A stretch of 64,000 nucleotides of DNA, from positions 62,001 to 126,000 of the forward strand of contig JAGFCA010000039.1 in the NCBI GenBank assembly GCA_022394755.1, in the 5' to 3' direction. The translations under genes and the position numbers were made by a program. Source of the DNA: Candidatus Poribacteria bacterium (GTDB taxonomy: Bacteria > Poribacteria > WGA-4E > WGA-3G). Below the pieces are notes generated by a model that saw only the letters and a list, made by a program, of their open reading frames with translations, was not told the DNA's origin and ran no database searches. Of the stretch, positions 18,353-27,728 are shown in pieces; the stretch's first letter is position 1; every line of letters starts with the position of its first letter.

Positions 18353-19990
18353 CTATCGTTTACGGATATAAATGTCAATTCTGCGGTTTTTTGACATTGA
18401 TTCTTTATCTATTAGTTGGGATTCCCCTAAACCGACAGAAGTTAACCGCTCAGGTGCAATCTGTGCTCTGTCAATAAGAAATTGTTTGATTGAATTTGCA
18501 CGTTTTTCAGTTAACTGTTTGTTTGAATTAGCATCACCAAGATTATCGCTATGTCCTTCAATTCTTACCACATAGTCTTTGAGTTCATCTTGCTGTAGAA
18601 CCGAAGCAAGTTTCATGAAGGTCTGATAATAAGATTCTTTAAGTTGTGTACTTGTAGAGGCGAACAAGCCACCACTAATCCGAACAAGCACTCCTTCTTC
18701 AAGATCAATAATTTTAGCCATTGGTATATTGGTGAAAGCCTCAACCAAATTTTCTTGTACCGATCCTTGATTTTCTGTTTTTTCAATTGCGCGTTTTAAG
18801 TAATCCTGACCTGCTTGAGAACTTTTAACAACTGTATCATATTCTTTTGCAGCAAGGGCAGTTTCAGCAGTTGTTAGAGCAGTATTGGCAAGTTCAAACA
18901 ATTGTGGTGCGAATTGTTTTACTTTCGTTTCAGTCTGTTCAGCTAATGCAGTCTGAAGGTTAGAAAAAGCTTGTTCAGCTCTCCTTACTTTTGCTTCCTG
19001 TTCTTGTTGTGCCAGTTTGCGGTATTCAGATATTTCTGTATTTGTAATTACTTTATTCGCAATATCTTCGGCTGCAATTGCTATTTGCTGTGCTTTTTCA
19101 TAGTCATTTTCTTCAAATAGTTTATAGGCATTCGCTAATTGGTTTTGCAATTCTTGGAATTGTTGGGGAGTATGTGTATCAGCATTCAGAACTTCGGCCC
19201 GTTTTGCTTTTACTTCTATTCGTATAATAGAAACGAGAGCGGTGAGTTTAGCACTGTTTTCTTCTGATTGCTTTAGAATTGCCATTTCAAAGAGAGTGTT
19301 AGCTTCTGTTTGAGCATCAATTGCAGTATTTTTTGCTTCGGAGAATTCTTCCCGTTCAAGATGAGATGTGGCAAGTTTTATATTGGATTGAACTTTTTCA
19401 TACTCAGGGGTATTAATTACATCTGGAAATAATTGTGTAGCTATACTGACATAGATTTCAGTGGCTGAAATCGGAACCTGAATTTCAGTTTGTCGCAGGG
19501 TTTTTTTAGTTTCTGTCAATTCAGTTGTCAGTGAACCAGCATTTTTCTGTTCCTTTTCAATTCTTTCCAATGCTTGCTCAATTTCAATTGATTTAATCTG
19601 ATTTCGAGTTTTCTCCATATCCAACTCAAGGTCTTTTTGTGTGAGTTGTTCTCCATATATTAGTTCTTTTGTAGAATTGAGTTGTTGGCGAAATTGTTGT
19701 TGCTTTGCCTGATATAGTGCGATATATCCTACAAGTTCTGCTTGATATGCGAACTCCATGCTTTGCGCGTAGTCCCCAGTTTCTTGTGCCTGCTGAGAAA
19801 ACTTCAGAAGCTTAATTGCGCGACTATATTCGTCGGATGCCAACTGTTCAGCATCCAACTCTGCTGCTTTAGAGATGGAATCTTGGGCATTTTGTAATTG
19901 TGTGTCTAAGATAACACCATCAATTTTAACAGTCCAACAACCACAATAGAATATACATGTAAATAGAAATAACCATAGAATAACACGCAT
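18353..19990 (-). CDS. OmpA-family protein with DUF4398-like coiled region
   Basis: A 545-residue exported protein. It has an N-terminal hydrophobic signal (VILWLFLFTCIFYCGCW, possibly a non-standard lipobox). A DUF4398-like helical segment follows (about 30-100), then a long Glu/Gln-rich coiled region (100-400). The C-terminal OmpA domain has VVRIEGHSDNLGDANSNKQL and RANSIKQFLIDRAQIAPERL, and ends MSKNRRIDIYIRKR. OmpA domains bind peptidoglycan, so this would span from membrane to cell wall. The start lies ten bases after the DUF4398 lipoprotein gene, indicating an operon. The two share a similar N-terminal segment, suggesting duplication. Confidence 0.82.
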   Translation of the reverse strand: MRVILWLFLFTCIFYCGCWTVKIDGVILDTQLQNAQDSISKAAELDAEQLASDEYSRAIKLLKFSQQAQETGDYAQSMEFAYQAELVGYIALYQAKQQQFRQQLNSTKELIYGEQLTQKDLELDMEKTRNQIKSIEIEQALERIEKEQKNAGSLTTELTETKKTLRQTEIQVPISATEIYVSIATQLFPDVINTPEYEKVQSNIKLATSHLEREEFSEAKNTAIDAQTEANTLFEMAILKQSEENSAKLTALVSIIRIEVKAKRAEVLNADTHTPQQFQELQNQLANAYKLFEENDYEKAQQIAIAAEDIANKVITNTEISEYRKLAQQEQEAKVRRAEQAFSNLQTALAEQTETKVKQFAPQLFELANTALTTAETALAAKEYDTVVKSSQAGQDYLKRAIEKTENQGSVQENLVEAFTNIPMAKIIDLEEGVLVRISGGLFASTSTQLKESYYQTFMKLASVLQQDELKDYVVRIEGHSDNLGDANSNKQLTEKRANSIKQFLIDRAQIAPERLTSVGLGESQLIDKESMSKNRRIDIYIRKR

Positions 19991-20000
19991 AAGTATATCC

Positions 20001-20405
20001 TTATTTCTTCATGTTTGAGAGTTCTGCTTTTAAGGTATCCAGTTTTTCCAGGACTTCTTCTGTTAATTTTTGTCCGTAATCTAATAGTGCTTGTGCTTCC
20101 GTGACATTTTCTTCATGTTGTGAGGCGATTGATTTCTCAGTAGCTATTCTTGCGTGAAGATAGGACCGTAGAGCTAACCTATATGCTCTTTCCACATCCC
20201 CAGTAGAATGAGCGGTTTCAGCATTCGTTAACATCTCTTCAGCGGCAGAGATCTCGTTAACAGCAACATCCCGTGCCCCGTGTTTTTCCGCTATTGTAAT
20301 ACTTGTGCGGGCATTGACCATTGTTTCTTCTGCTAATATCTCAATTTGCTTATTACCACATCCAAATATGATGGGTATAAAAAGGAATAGAATTAGCCTT
20401 TTCAT
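20001..20405 (-). CDS. DUF4398-like lipoprotein
   Basis: A 134-residue protein with a lipoprotein signal (MKRLILFLFIPIIFGC, Cys16 as the likely lipidated residue). A helical domain follows with ARTSITIAEKHGARDVAVNE and AAEEMLTNAETAHSTGDVER, the usual look of DUF4398. It would sit in the outer-membrane or periplasmic layer. It is directly upstream of the OmpA-family gene, whose N-terminal part is similar. Function is unknown; cell-wall linkage is suggested by the neighbour. Confidence 0.75.
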   Translation of the reverse strand: MKRLILFLFIPIIFGCGNKQIEILAEETMVNARTSITIAEKHGARDVAVNEISAAEEMLTNAETAHSTGDVERAYRLALRSYLHARIATEKSIASQHEENVTEAQALLDYGQKLTEEVLEKLDTLKAELSNMKK

Positions 20406-20495
20406 GGTATATCCTTTGTATTATTTTATGGGTTAGATTATCTACAGATGAGTCGTTATTAGAAATGAATTTATTACAATGGAATAGAAATAAAC

Positions 20496-20527
20496 AAAAA
20501 AGCCTCACATTGAGGTGAGGCTTTTTT
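20496..20527 (-). terminator. Rho-independent terminator after rpmA
   Basis: AAAAAAGCCTCAC and its complement GTGAGGCTTTTTT enclose a 6-base loop. The T-run exists on both strands. It lies 11 bases after the rpmA stop and separates the ribosomal-protein operon from the DUF4398 gene. Confidence 0.9.
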
Positions 20528-20537
20528 GTAATGTTCT

Positions 20538-20804
20538 TTAGTAAGCAGGACGCTCAGTATAGACACTCACCTTACGGCGAAATTTATCTTTTCTCTCAAA
20601 CGAGACGTAGCCATCAATCTTTGAGAAGAGCGTATAATCCCTACCAACACCGACGTTTGTGCCAGCGTGTAAATGAGTTCCACGTTGTCGTACAAGAATG
20701 CTTCCTGCAGTCACATAGTGTCCGGCAAATCTTTTGACGCCAAGTCGTTTGCCTATACTGTCACGACCATTACGTGTACTTCCGCCACCTTTCTTATGTG
20801 CCAT
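20538..20804 (-). CDS. rpmA: 50S ribosomal protein L27
   Basis: An 88-residue L27, beginning [16 protein letters not shown] with the conserved [39 protein letters not shown] and [10 protein letters not shown]. The N-terminal arm reaches the peptidyl-transferase centre. No cleavable N-terminal extension, as found in Firmicutes L27, is present. The start overlaps the rplU 3' end by eleven bases, the usual coupling of the pair. Confidence 0.97.
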   Translation of the reverse strand: MAHKKGGGSTRNGRDSIGKRLGVKRFAGHYVTAGSILVRQRGTHLHAGTNVGVGRDYTLFSKIDGYVSFERKDKFRRKVSVYTERPAY

Positions 20805-21132
20805 CAGATTCTACCTCCTGGTCACCAATTCCGGTAATTTTGATTCGTGTGTAGGATTGACGGTGACCTAATTTGCGTTTATAACCTTTTCTACGTTTAG
20901 ATTTAAAAACGATAACTTTTTTTGCTCGAGATTGTTGAACGACTTCACCCGTAACTGAAATGTTATCAATGTAAGGTGTACCGGTTTGTAATTGTCCATC
21001 ATCACCGGCAATTAATAGAACGGAAGGAAACGTGACCGTTTCACCAACAGTATTGTCTAATTTTTCTACATCTATGAGACTTCCTACTTCAACTCGATGT
21101 TGTTTCCCACCACTTGCAAATACAGCGTACAT
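20794..21132 (-). CDS. rplU: 50S ribosomal protein L21
   Basis: A 112-residue L21 with [18 protein letters not shown] at the N-terminus and the basic [18 protein letters not shown] segment near the C-terminus, followed by a short acidic tail (QEVESDGT) longer than in many L21s. It binds 23S rRNA. It is the first gene of the rplU-rpmA pair and lies 348 bases downstream of rng, the classical neighbourhood. Confidence 0.96.
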   Translation of the reverse strand: MYAVFASGGKQHRVEVGSLIDVEKLDNTVGETVTFPSVLLIAGDDGQLQTGTPYIDNISVTGEVVQQSRAKKVIVFKSKRRKGYKRKLGHRQSYTRIKITGIGDQEVESDGT

Positions 21133-21480
21133 TTTCTTTGACTCCTTTTAGGTGTAGAATCCCTTATTGTTCATGGGTGTTCTTTTTGTAATTTTTGCTC
21201 CATCTGGATATCTCTAATACTCTTCGGGAGCATGGACGCACCTATCCGTCCACATCGTATGCAATCAATTATATAATGCCATATTTTAGGTCAAATGTCA
21301 AATCTTTTTCAATGCTTTTCCCTATAAGAATATGGTAAAGAATAGTATTCTTGTAAGCCGTATTTCAAGGTATCGTGCCTATAATTATGAAACCTGACAA
21401 TTGAACTATGCTCCAGTTCAGTACCAAATCAGTTATGATGCATTAATCAATTTTTGACGTTGATTAACCGTACCGGGAAC
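21133..21480 (-). promoter_or_regulatory. rng-rplU intergenic region with leader hairpin
   Basis: No gene is seen in these 348 bases. On the minus strand a GC-rich hairpin, TGGACG/CGTCCA (21247-21252 with 21233-21238, 8-base loop), is followed by CTCCCGAAGAG, about 100 bases before rplU. This placement fits a 5' untranslated leader of the ribosomal-protein operon. The rplU ribosome site is AAAAGGAG just before 21140. No clear -10/-35 pair could be fixed. Confidence 0.35.
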
Positions 21481-23031
21481 TTAGTTTAAGAATAATTCTT
21501 CCCCATTCGCAGCGAATATACGGTAGTCTTCCAGATGCAAATCTGCATCAGGTTCAAGGGATAATTCCAGTTTCAATGATTTCTTAAGTTCACGGAATTT
21601 TGCTGACATCTGTGAATTGAGATGCGAAATAATATGGTCATTTGCGATAATCCGAAGTTTGGATTGACGGGTTTGCAGATGTGCTACCTTAATTGCCCGG
21701 AACAATCCAATTGCAACTGTTTCAATAGACAATATAGTACCGTGGCCATCACAATATGGACATTGTTCTGTGAGTAAAGTGGACAAACTTGGTCTTGTCC
21801 TTTGCCTGGTCATTTCAACCAAACCTAAATCAGAAAAATGAAGGATGTTCGTCCGTGCTTTGTCTTTACGTAGTGCCTCTTGTAGAAGTTTGAAAACCTG
21901 TTTTCTGTGTGAATGTTCGTCCATATCAATGAAGTCGACAACAATTATTCCACCTAAATCCCGTAGTTGGATTTGTCGGACGACCTCTTCAACGGCTTCA
22001 AGGTTTGCACTTAGAATTGTGTCATCAGGATCAGATTGTCCAACAAACCGTCCTGTATTAACATCAATAGAAACCATAGCTTCTGTTTGCTGTATGATGA
22101 TATGCCCACCACATTTTAGCCATATTTTTTCACTGAGTGCTTTTTTCAATTCCTTTTCAACGCCGTATGCTTCAAAGAGAGTTGTATCCTCATTGTAGAG
22201 GGAAATCCGATCCTTTAGACTGGGCATTACAGAAGTTACATAGTCGATAGTCTCTTGATAACTTGATTGTGAATCAATTAGAAGAGATTTTACCTCTTTC
22301 GTAAACATATCGCGTACGATTCGGTTTGTAAAACTTACATCCCGACTCACTAAACTGGGTGCGGATTTTCGTTTTGCACGTTCGCGTGCTTGTTTCCATT
22401 GATTAATTAGGTATCGTATTTCAGCAGAGAATTCTTCCTCACTCAAGCCTTCAGCTGCAGTACGTATGATAAACCCGCCTTCAACATCAGCCTTTAAGGT
22501 TTGTGCCATATCTCGTAATCGATCTCGTTCAGTTGCAGATTCAATTCTACGTGAAACGCCTATAGTTGTAGAGTTTGGTAGATAAACGACATATCGTCCA
22601 GGAAGAGTGATATTAGTTGTGACGCGTGCTCCTTTACTTCCAATTGGCTCTTTTCCAACCTGTACAAGGAGTTCCTGATTCTTAGTAATCAGATCTGTGA
22701 TAAGAAATGGAAATCCTCTACCACCACGGGGTTTAGTGGGGGTAGTAGATTGCATGTCTAATGTAGGTAATTCATCATCACTTTTCCCATTTTCATCTCC
22801 ATTATTGTATTTAAGATCAGAAATATGTAGAAATGCGTGTCGTTCTAAACCGATATCAACAAATGCCACTTGCATTCCTGGTAGTACATTTTCAACCCGT
22901 CCTTTGTATAGGTTACCTAAAACAGGTTTTACAGCTTTCCTTTCAATATGAATTTCATTTAGTATGCCTTCTTCAAGTACAGCACACCGTGTTTCATATT
23001 CGTCATCAGATATAAGTATCTCCTTCTCCAT
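21481..23031 (-). CDS. rng: Ribonuclease E/G family endoribonuclease
   Basis: A 516-residue RNase G-like enzyme. The S1 domain (GNLYKGRVENVLPGMQVAFV, GLERHAFLHISDL) is followed by the RNase H-like and catalytic DNase I-like domains. Metal-binding aspartates lie in VSIDVNTGRFVG and VVDFIDMDEHSHR. The zinc-link is CPYCDGHG. The S1 domain carries an insert with NNGDENGKSDDEL. It lacks the long C-terminal scaffold of RNase E, so RNase G is the better label. The ATG follows AGGAGGAAAC, and a perfect 19-bp palindrome lies just upstream. Confidence 0.93.
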   Translation of the reverse strand: MEKEILISDDEYETRCAVLEEGILNEIHIERKAVKPVLGNLYKGRVENVLPGMQVAFVDIGLERHAFLHISDLKYNNGDENGKSDDELPTLDMQSTTPTKPRGGRGFPFLITDLITKNQELLVQVGKEPIGSKGARVTTNITLPGRYVVYLPNSTTIGVSRRIESATERDRLRDMAQTLKADVEGGFIIRTAAEGLSEEEFSAEIRYLINQWKQARERAKRKSAPSLVSRDVSFTNRIVRDMFTKEVKSLLIDSQSSYQETIDYVTSVMPSLKDRISLYNEDTTLFEAYGVEKELKKALSEKIWLKCGGHIIIQQTEAMVSIDVNTGRFVGQSDPDDTILSANLEAVEEVVRQIQLRDLGGIIVVDFIDMDEHSHRKQVFKLLQEALRKDKARTNILHFSDLGLVEMTRQRTRPSLSTLLTEQCPYCDGHGTILSIETVAIGLFRAIKVAHLQTRQSKLRIIANDHIISHLNSQMSAKFRELKKSLKLELSLEPDADLHLEDYRIFAANGEELFLN

Positions 23032-23051
23032 TATTACCGTTTCCTCCTGTC

Positions 23052-23070
23052 ATGTCTTTATTAAAGACAT
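23052..23070 (-). promoter_or_regulatory. 19-bp perfect palindrome in the rng leader
   Basis: ATGTCTTTA, a central T, then TAAAGACAT, ending 20 bases before the rng start codon and directly abutting its ribosome site. A second pairing is possible between TGTCAT (23049-23054) and ATGACA (23079-23084), so two alternative folds compete. It could be a repressor site or an RNA hairpin for autocontrol. Which of these is not shown by the sequence. Confidence 0.4.
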
Positions 23071-23251
23071 CTCGGTTAATGACATAAATCATTTTAAGAA
23101 GCGGCAGTTTTGTAAAAAGATGGTGGGTATAGACCAGATTAACCCATTAATGTAGGAACATTGTTCCCTATTCCGTAAACGAGAAATTGTAATATCCATA
23201 GTCTTACGTTACCGAATGTCAATTTTAGGTTGGAAGTGGTATGACTGATGA

Positions 23252-24826
23252 CTAAGCGTTCTTTGGCGTTAAAGTCACTATTGGTGTAATGAGTTCTCCC
23301 ATTGAAATACCACCGTGTTGGAACCCACCCTGAAACTGCCTCTTATATTTATGAAATTCGTTTGGGTAGACGAAATAATAATCGTCTTTTGCGAGTATAT
23401 AATCTTTGCTTGCATTTTCTGCTGGGAGTTTATATTCCTTTGGATTTGAGATATAAACAGCTTGATTATCATCGCATGCTAAATTATTGCCAAATTTAAA
23501 GCGGAGACTGGTACTTGTGTCTCTATTGCCGTATGCGCTTGTAGCGCGATTACAAAATTCCGATCCGTGATCAGTGGTAAGTACCACCTGTATACCTTGC
23601 TGAGAAATGGAGCGTAAGATATCAAACAGGACGGAATGTGCGAACCATGAGCGAGCTACTTCTCTAAAAGCAGATTCATCAGGTGCAAGTTGTTGTAATA
23701 CTTCGGATTGTGAACGCTGATGCGTTAATATATCTATGAAGTTTACAACTAATGCTGATAAACTGACAGGTGTAGCAGCTGCGACGCGTTTTTTGTACTC
23801 ATTTCCTCCGCGTAAATCAAAAATCTTGAAATATTGGACACCGGGTTTTAGCCGGATACCATTCCTTTTTAAGTACTCTTCAAGGAGTTGTCGTTCAAAC
23901 TGGTTTGTGCTGGTAGCGCCTTCTGATTTCTCTTGCCAATATTGTGGGTATTCCTTTGCTAATTCGGATGGGAACAATCCACTAAATAGTGCATTTCGTG
24001 CGTACATAGTTGCACTTGGCAGGATAGAAAATCCGTATTTTCTATCAATAGAGAAATAAGGGTATAACAGCGGTTCTATTGCCAACCAATGATCAAGTCT
24101 AAAGCAATCAACTACAATAAAGTATAGTGGTATGCGTTCTTGAATGATTGGCAGTACGTGTTGGTCTAAGACATCAACCGACAATGTAGGCTTGTCTTGG
24201 CTTCCATTTACCCAGTGTCGATAATTATATTCAACAAAATCAGAGAATTCGTTATTACACTCTTTCTTTTGTTCTAAATGGGTTTCTTCTAAGCCTTGTT
24301 CGGCTAATCTGTCGGAAAGTAGATCCCATTCAACTAATTTTAGATAGATGTCAATCCAGTCTTGCCAACTGGGATCTGATGCCTTTAGTGTGCTAATGGT
24401 ATTAAAGTCATTAGTATAGCGACCCGGTATTTGGGTCTCAACGATCTGTTGTTGTTCAAGTACCCGTTTGAGAGTGGAGGCGATCTGTGCAACTCCAATA
24501 GGTTTGACCAAGAAATCTGTCACTTGTTTTCCGAGTGCCACATCAATAAATTGGTCATCGCTGCTCTGTGTAACAAGTATTACGGGGACTTGTGTATTAA
24601 TTGTTCGAATAGAATCAAGTGTAGCCATCCCGTCTATTCCCGGCATGACTTGGTCAAGAAGGATAGCGTCATATCCTTTTTCATTCTGTTTTAGAAGTTC
24701 AATGCCATCTTCACCATTAGTCGCAGGTGTGACATCATACCCTCGTGTTTCAAGTAAACGTCTATGTGGAAGTAATGCTTCTATTTCATCATCGATCCAT
24801 AAGATTGCATGAGCTTTGTGTGCCAT
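23252..24826 (-). CDS. PorX-like response regulator with PglZ/alkaline-phosphatase domain
   Basis: A 524-residue fusion. Residues 1-125 form a receiver domain (acidic pair in WIDDE, phospho-acceptor Asp58 in LLDQVMPG, Lys in DFLVKPIG). After a helical linker comes a PglZ domain of the alkaline-phosphatase superfamily, with metal-site motifs IVVDCFRLDHW, ILPSATMYARNALFSG and VVLTTDHGSEF. This layout is that of PorX, which in Bacteroidota controls type IX secretion and has phosphodiesterase activity. The ATG at 24826 lies one base after the stop of the kinase gene (TAAAATG), so the two are coupled. Confidence 0.85.
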   Translation of the reverse strand: MAHKAHAILWIDDEIEALLPHRRLLETRGYDVTPATNGEDGIELLKQNEKGYDAILLDQVMPGIDGMATLDSIRTINTQVPVILVTQSSDDQFIDVALGKQVTDFLVKPIGVAQIASTLKRVLEQQQIVETQIPGRYTNDFNTISTLKASDPSWQDWIDIYLKLVEWDLLSDRLAEQGLEETHLEQKKECNNEFSDFVEYNYRHWVNGSQDKPTLSVDVLDQHVLPIIQERIPLYFIVVDCFRLDHWLAIEPLLYPYFSIDRKYGFSILPSATMYARNALFSGLFPSELAKEYPQYWQEKSEGATSTNQFERQLLEEYLKRNGIRLKPGVQYFKIFDLRGGNEYKKRVAAATPVSLSALVVNFIDILTHQRSQSEVLQQLAPDESAFREVARSWFAHSVLFDILRSISQQGIQVVLTTDHGSEFCNRATSAYGNRDTSTSLRFKFGNNLACDDNQAVYISNPKEYKLPAENASKDYILAKDDYYFVYPNEFHKYKRQFQGGFQHGGISMGELITPIVTLTPKNA

Positions 24827-24827
24827 T

Positions 24828-26330
24828 TTATATCCTTGAAACTGACTGAGGTAGAGATGACGGCAATCGTATTTCAAAAGTAGTTCCTTGAGGATTACTT
24901 TCAATTAGCCGTATACTTCCGTGGTGATACTCTTGAATAATTCGTCGTACGATAGTTAATCCCAACCCCCATCCATGTGCTTTTGTTGTCATCCCGGGTT
25001 CAAAGATGGAATGTTGATTTTCAGTAGGAATTCCAGCTCCATCGTCTGAATATCGGATAACGACCTGCTTTTGTCGTTCGTCATAGAGAGGTTCAATATT
25101 AATATGACCAACATCTTTTTGCATTGCGTCCAACGAATTACGTATTAGGTTTTCAAAGACCCATTGTATTAGATGTGCGTTGGCAGATATATCTGGAACA
25201 TCATGAGGTATGACAGAAATATTAACACTTCGACTAATCTGAGGTAGTCGTTTCTCAAAATATGTTAGAACTTCCTCAAGTACATCTTTAAGGTTGACTT
25301 GTGTTTTGGTAGGTTCAGTCCCAATCATGCCAAACCTTGTAGTTGTTTTCTGTAGTCGTTCTAAGTCATTCTGCATATTTGTAGAGATTTCAGTCAAGAC
25401 ATTATCATTTGTATCCTGACTTCGTTCATCCAACAATTCAGTCCATGCAAGTAAAGCAGAAATTGGTGTACTTAGTTGATGTGCAGTCTCTTTAGCTAAT
25501 CCTCCCCAAATAGCCGCGTGTTCATAAGCTTTTATTCTTCGATATATAAGAATAGAAACAAACGCAAAAAGTGGTAAAATGACGGACGTTAGAATAGGTG
25601 TAACTAATAATCCAAAGAATGACTTTATTTCATAGTAAAAGTACCCATCTTGCCATTCTGGTTGTGTTTGAATAGGCGCGAAAGCGTGTGTATTTTGTAC
25701 AAATATATTCGCGCGTTCAATTTGTTGTGGTGTTGCGGTTTCTGCTGTGATGACATCATTCCACATCTGCCATTTCTGTGGTTTTTTTTCAGTGTCAGTA
25801 ATTGCAAATGGTAATTGTGCCATCTCGCTTGGAGCGGCATCACCGTAATAAAAATATCCTGATATTTTCCTATCTTCTTTTAGGAAAGGAATCTTCCGTG
25901 GAGGATTCTTACTTTCCATACGTTGTAATGTTGAAGTGATAATTTCTTGTTCGTTTTGTGTTAACAAAACATCGTTGTCAGCGTTGACTTTTTCGTCTAA
26001 TTTAGGGTCAATCCCTTGTGAAATCTCCACATTTCCGTTAGAATCAGTAATAATAAACGAAAACCTTCGAGACCTGCCTTCCGCAAATAACTCTTGTCTC
26101 ATTACTCGTAAAAGGCGTTCTTGTAGTGCTCGGTCTTCAATGCTTGGCAATTCCACTGCGAGGTGAACAAATATCTCTATTTGTGCTTCAATCTCAGTAT
26201 TTAGTCGAGATATTTGGCGTGCGTAATAAGTGAATACGAGAACTAAAATGATAACTCCTACACCAAAGTAAATGAGTATAAACTGTGTCGTTGGATAAGT
26301 AGATGTGATGCTGCGATTCCTTATCGCCAT
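24828..26330 (-). CDS. Membrane sensor histidine kinase paired with the PorX-like regulator
   Basis: A 500-residue kinase with membrane helices at about 15-36 and 240-263 flanking an extracytoplasmic sensor of some 200 residues. The H-box has His284 in GLAKETAHQLSTPISALLAW, and the ATPase domain has N-box NLIRNSLDAM, then YSDDGAGIP and GWGLGLTIVRRIIQEYHHG. It should phosphorylate the coupled PorX-like regulator. The A-K-E-T-A-H-Q-L signature is common in kinases of Bacteroidota and related phyla. The ligand is unknown. Confidence 0.88.
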   Translation of the reverse strand: MAIRNRSITSTYPTTQFILIYFGVGVIILVLVFTYYARQISRLNTEIEAQIEIFVHLAVELPSIEDRALQERLLRVMRQELFAEGRSRRFSFIITDSNGNVEISQGIDPKLDEKVNADNDVLLTQNEQEIITSTLQRMESKNPPRKIPFLKEDRKISGYFYYGDAAPSEMAQLPFAITDTEKKPQKWQMWNDVITAETATPQQIERANIFVQNTHAFAPIQTQPEWQDGYFYYEIKSFFGLLVTPILTSVILPLFAFVSILIYRRIKAYEHAAIWGGLAKETAHQLSTPISALLAWTELLDERSQDTNDNVLTEISTNMQNDLERLQKTTTRFGMIGTEPTKTQVNLKDVLEEVLTYFEKRLPQISRSVNISVIPHDVPDISANAHLIQWVFENLIRNSLDAMQKDVGHINIEPLYDERQKQVVIRYSDDGAGIPTENQHSIFEPGMTTKAHGWGLGLTIVRRIIQEYHHGSIRLIESNPQGTTFEIRLPSSLPQSVSRI

Positions 26331-27728
26331 AAGGTTTCCTGGCTATATTGTCCTCTTCGCATATACCATCATATATTTATTATACCTTATTTATGTTGAT
26401 ATTTCAAGGTAGTTCACAGAACACTGTACTTTATTTTTTTCATATCTGAATCAGGATTATTGTAAAATTGTTACGTTCTTTGTTGCAATATGTGATAATT
26501 TTGGTTTATCGGAAAACTTTATCACAGTAAGAATTAATCTGTCGTGTTTTAAGTTATGATGTTAGAAGGTATATTTTCTTCACCATTTTTTCAATTAGAT
26601 CAGGACTTACGCAGTATTAAATTTTTTTTAAAGGATTTGAGAGTAGATTTTTTAAGTAATCTTTAAATAAATCCTTTTTGAACTTGTAAATCGATTTTCC
26701 AACTTAGTACATTTTATTAGATGTGTGAGAAAATGTTACACTTTTCCTACAAAGTGTAGGATTTGTTCTTGTTATTACACTACCTTTCCTATTAGTCCCT
26801 GTCTGGGTTTGTAAGGAATTAAACCTCTAATTCTAAAATTTGAAAAAAGTTACAATTTTGTAGTTTTCCTTGATGAAAGATGATTCTGTTTTTACTATTA
26901 ATATTCTCATAACATAATTTTTATCGGCAGATTCACTCCTGAAAAATCAGATTATTGGATTAGATTATATAACACCTTATTTTACTACTATGTAGTATAA
27001 TAATTCTCTCTATGTTATTGTAACGTGTATTTGTTATTATGTCAATGTATGCCTTTCTTTATGATATTAGTTGCTTTGTCATTTATTTTCTTCAATTTAT
27101 TTTTATGTATTATGCATGTTGTTATCTGAAACGCTGATAGTCGACTGCTATTGCTCCTTATGTCAGAAACACGGATTTCACGGAGAAGAAGGCTTTGGGT
27201 AGAGATGGTTTTCTTTTCTGAATCTCGGATCACTTAGATTGGATAGGTAAAGATATTAATACCATTTCTATAAATTATTCTCCCATGGTTACGTGATATT
27301 TATGTCTTGAAATACTGCACAAACTAACAGTTTGTGCTACATTAAAGAGATTTTAGTAATGGGATTTTAATTACCAGAAATGGTATAATTTAAAATAGAG
27401 TATCTATGTGGATAAGGTGGGTTACCGCATAGGATGTGTTTAGATATCGTATTTATCTTTGTGTCAACCATCTTTTATAATTTTTCGTTTATTGCGAATG
27501 ACTTCACGGATACACCATTATGAATATGTAATTCGTGGGATCCAAACATATAATTAGAGATTATTTCCTAAAAGCTCTTATACTCTATGGTGATTTGTCG
27601 CTTGACAGGTTGGTAGGTACAGGATAGAATGAACAAAGGATTCTATTAGAATCTGACAACATTTTGTTCTTGCTTCCTCAACTAATTTTTCATACGTAGT
27701 TAAGTTTATCACTAAGATAGGAGAATTG
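26331..27728. other. 1.4-kb AT-rich intergenic region
   Basis: No convincing gene lies here. A 63-codon frame on the minus strand at 27042-27233 has no ribosome site and no known relatives. The region holds TCAGGACTTACGCAGT at 26600-26615 (a 16-mer repeated inverted at 62910-62925), AAAGGATTT/AAATCCTTT arms at 26630-26638 and 26669-26677, a TCCTACA/TGTAGGA hairpin at 26745-26761, and the GCACAAACT repeat at 27307-27393. It probably carries divergent promoters for the kinase and HAD genes. Decayed insertion sequences are another possibility. Confidence 0.5.
27307..27393 (+). repeat. Dispersed GCACAAACT hairpin repeat, copy 1
   Basis: TTGAAATACTGCACAAACT, a 3-base loop and AGTTTGTGC form a 9-bp hairpin (27317-27337). 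Further on come TTTTAATTACCAGAAATGG and TATAA. The same order of blocks recurs at 43581-43652. No coding potential is seen. Confidence 0.6.

Noticed and set aside
27042..27233. A 63-codon minus-strand frame as a gene
   Set aside because: It has no ribosome site, no recognisable domain and biased low-complexity composition in an AT-rich gap.
26331..27728. tRNA or small stable RNA genes in the long gap
   Set aside because: No T-loop GTTCRA motif with cloverleaf arms could be found by eye; only short hairpins are present.
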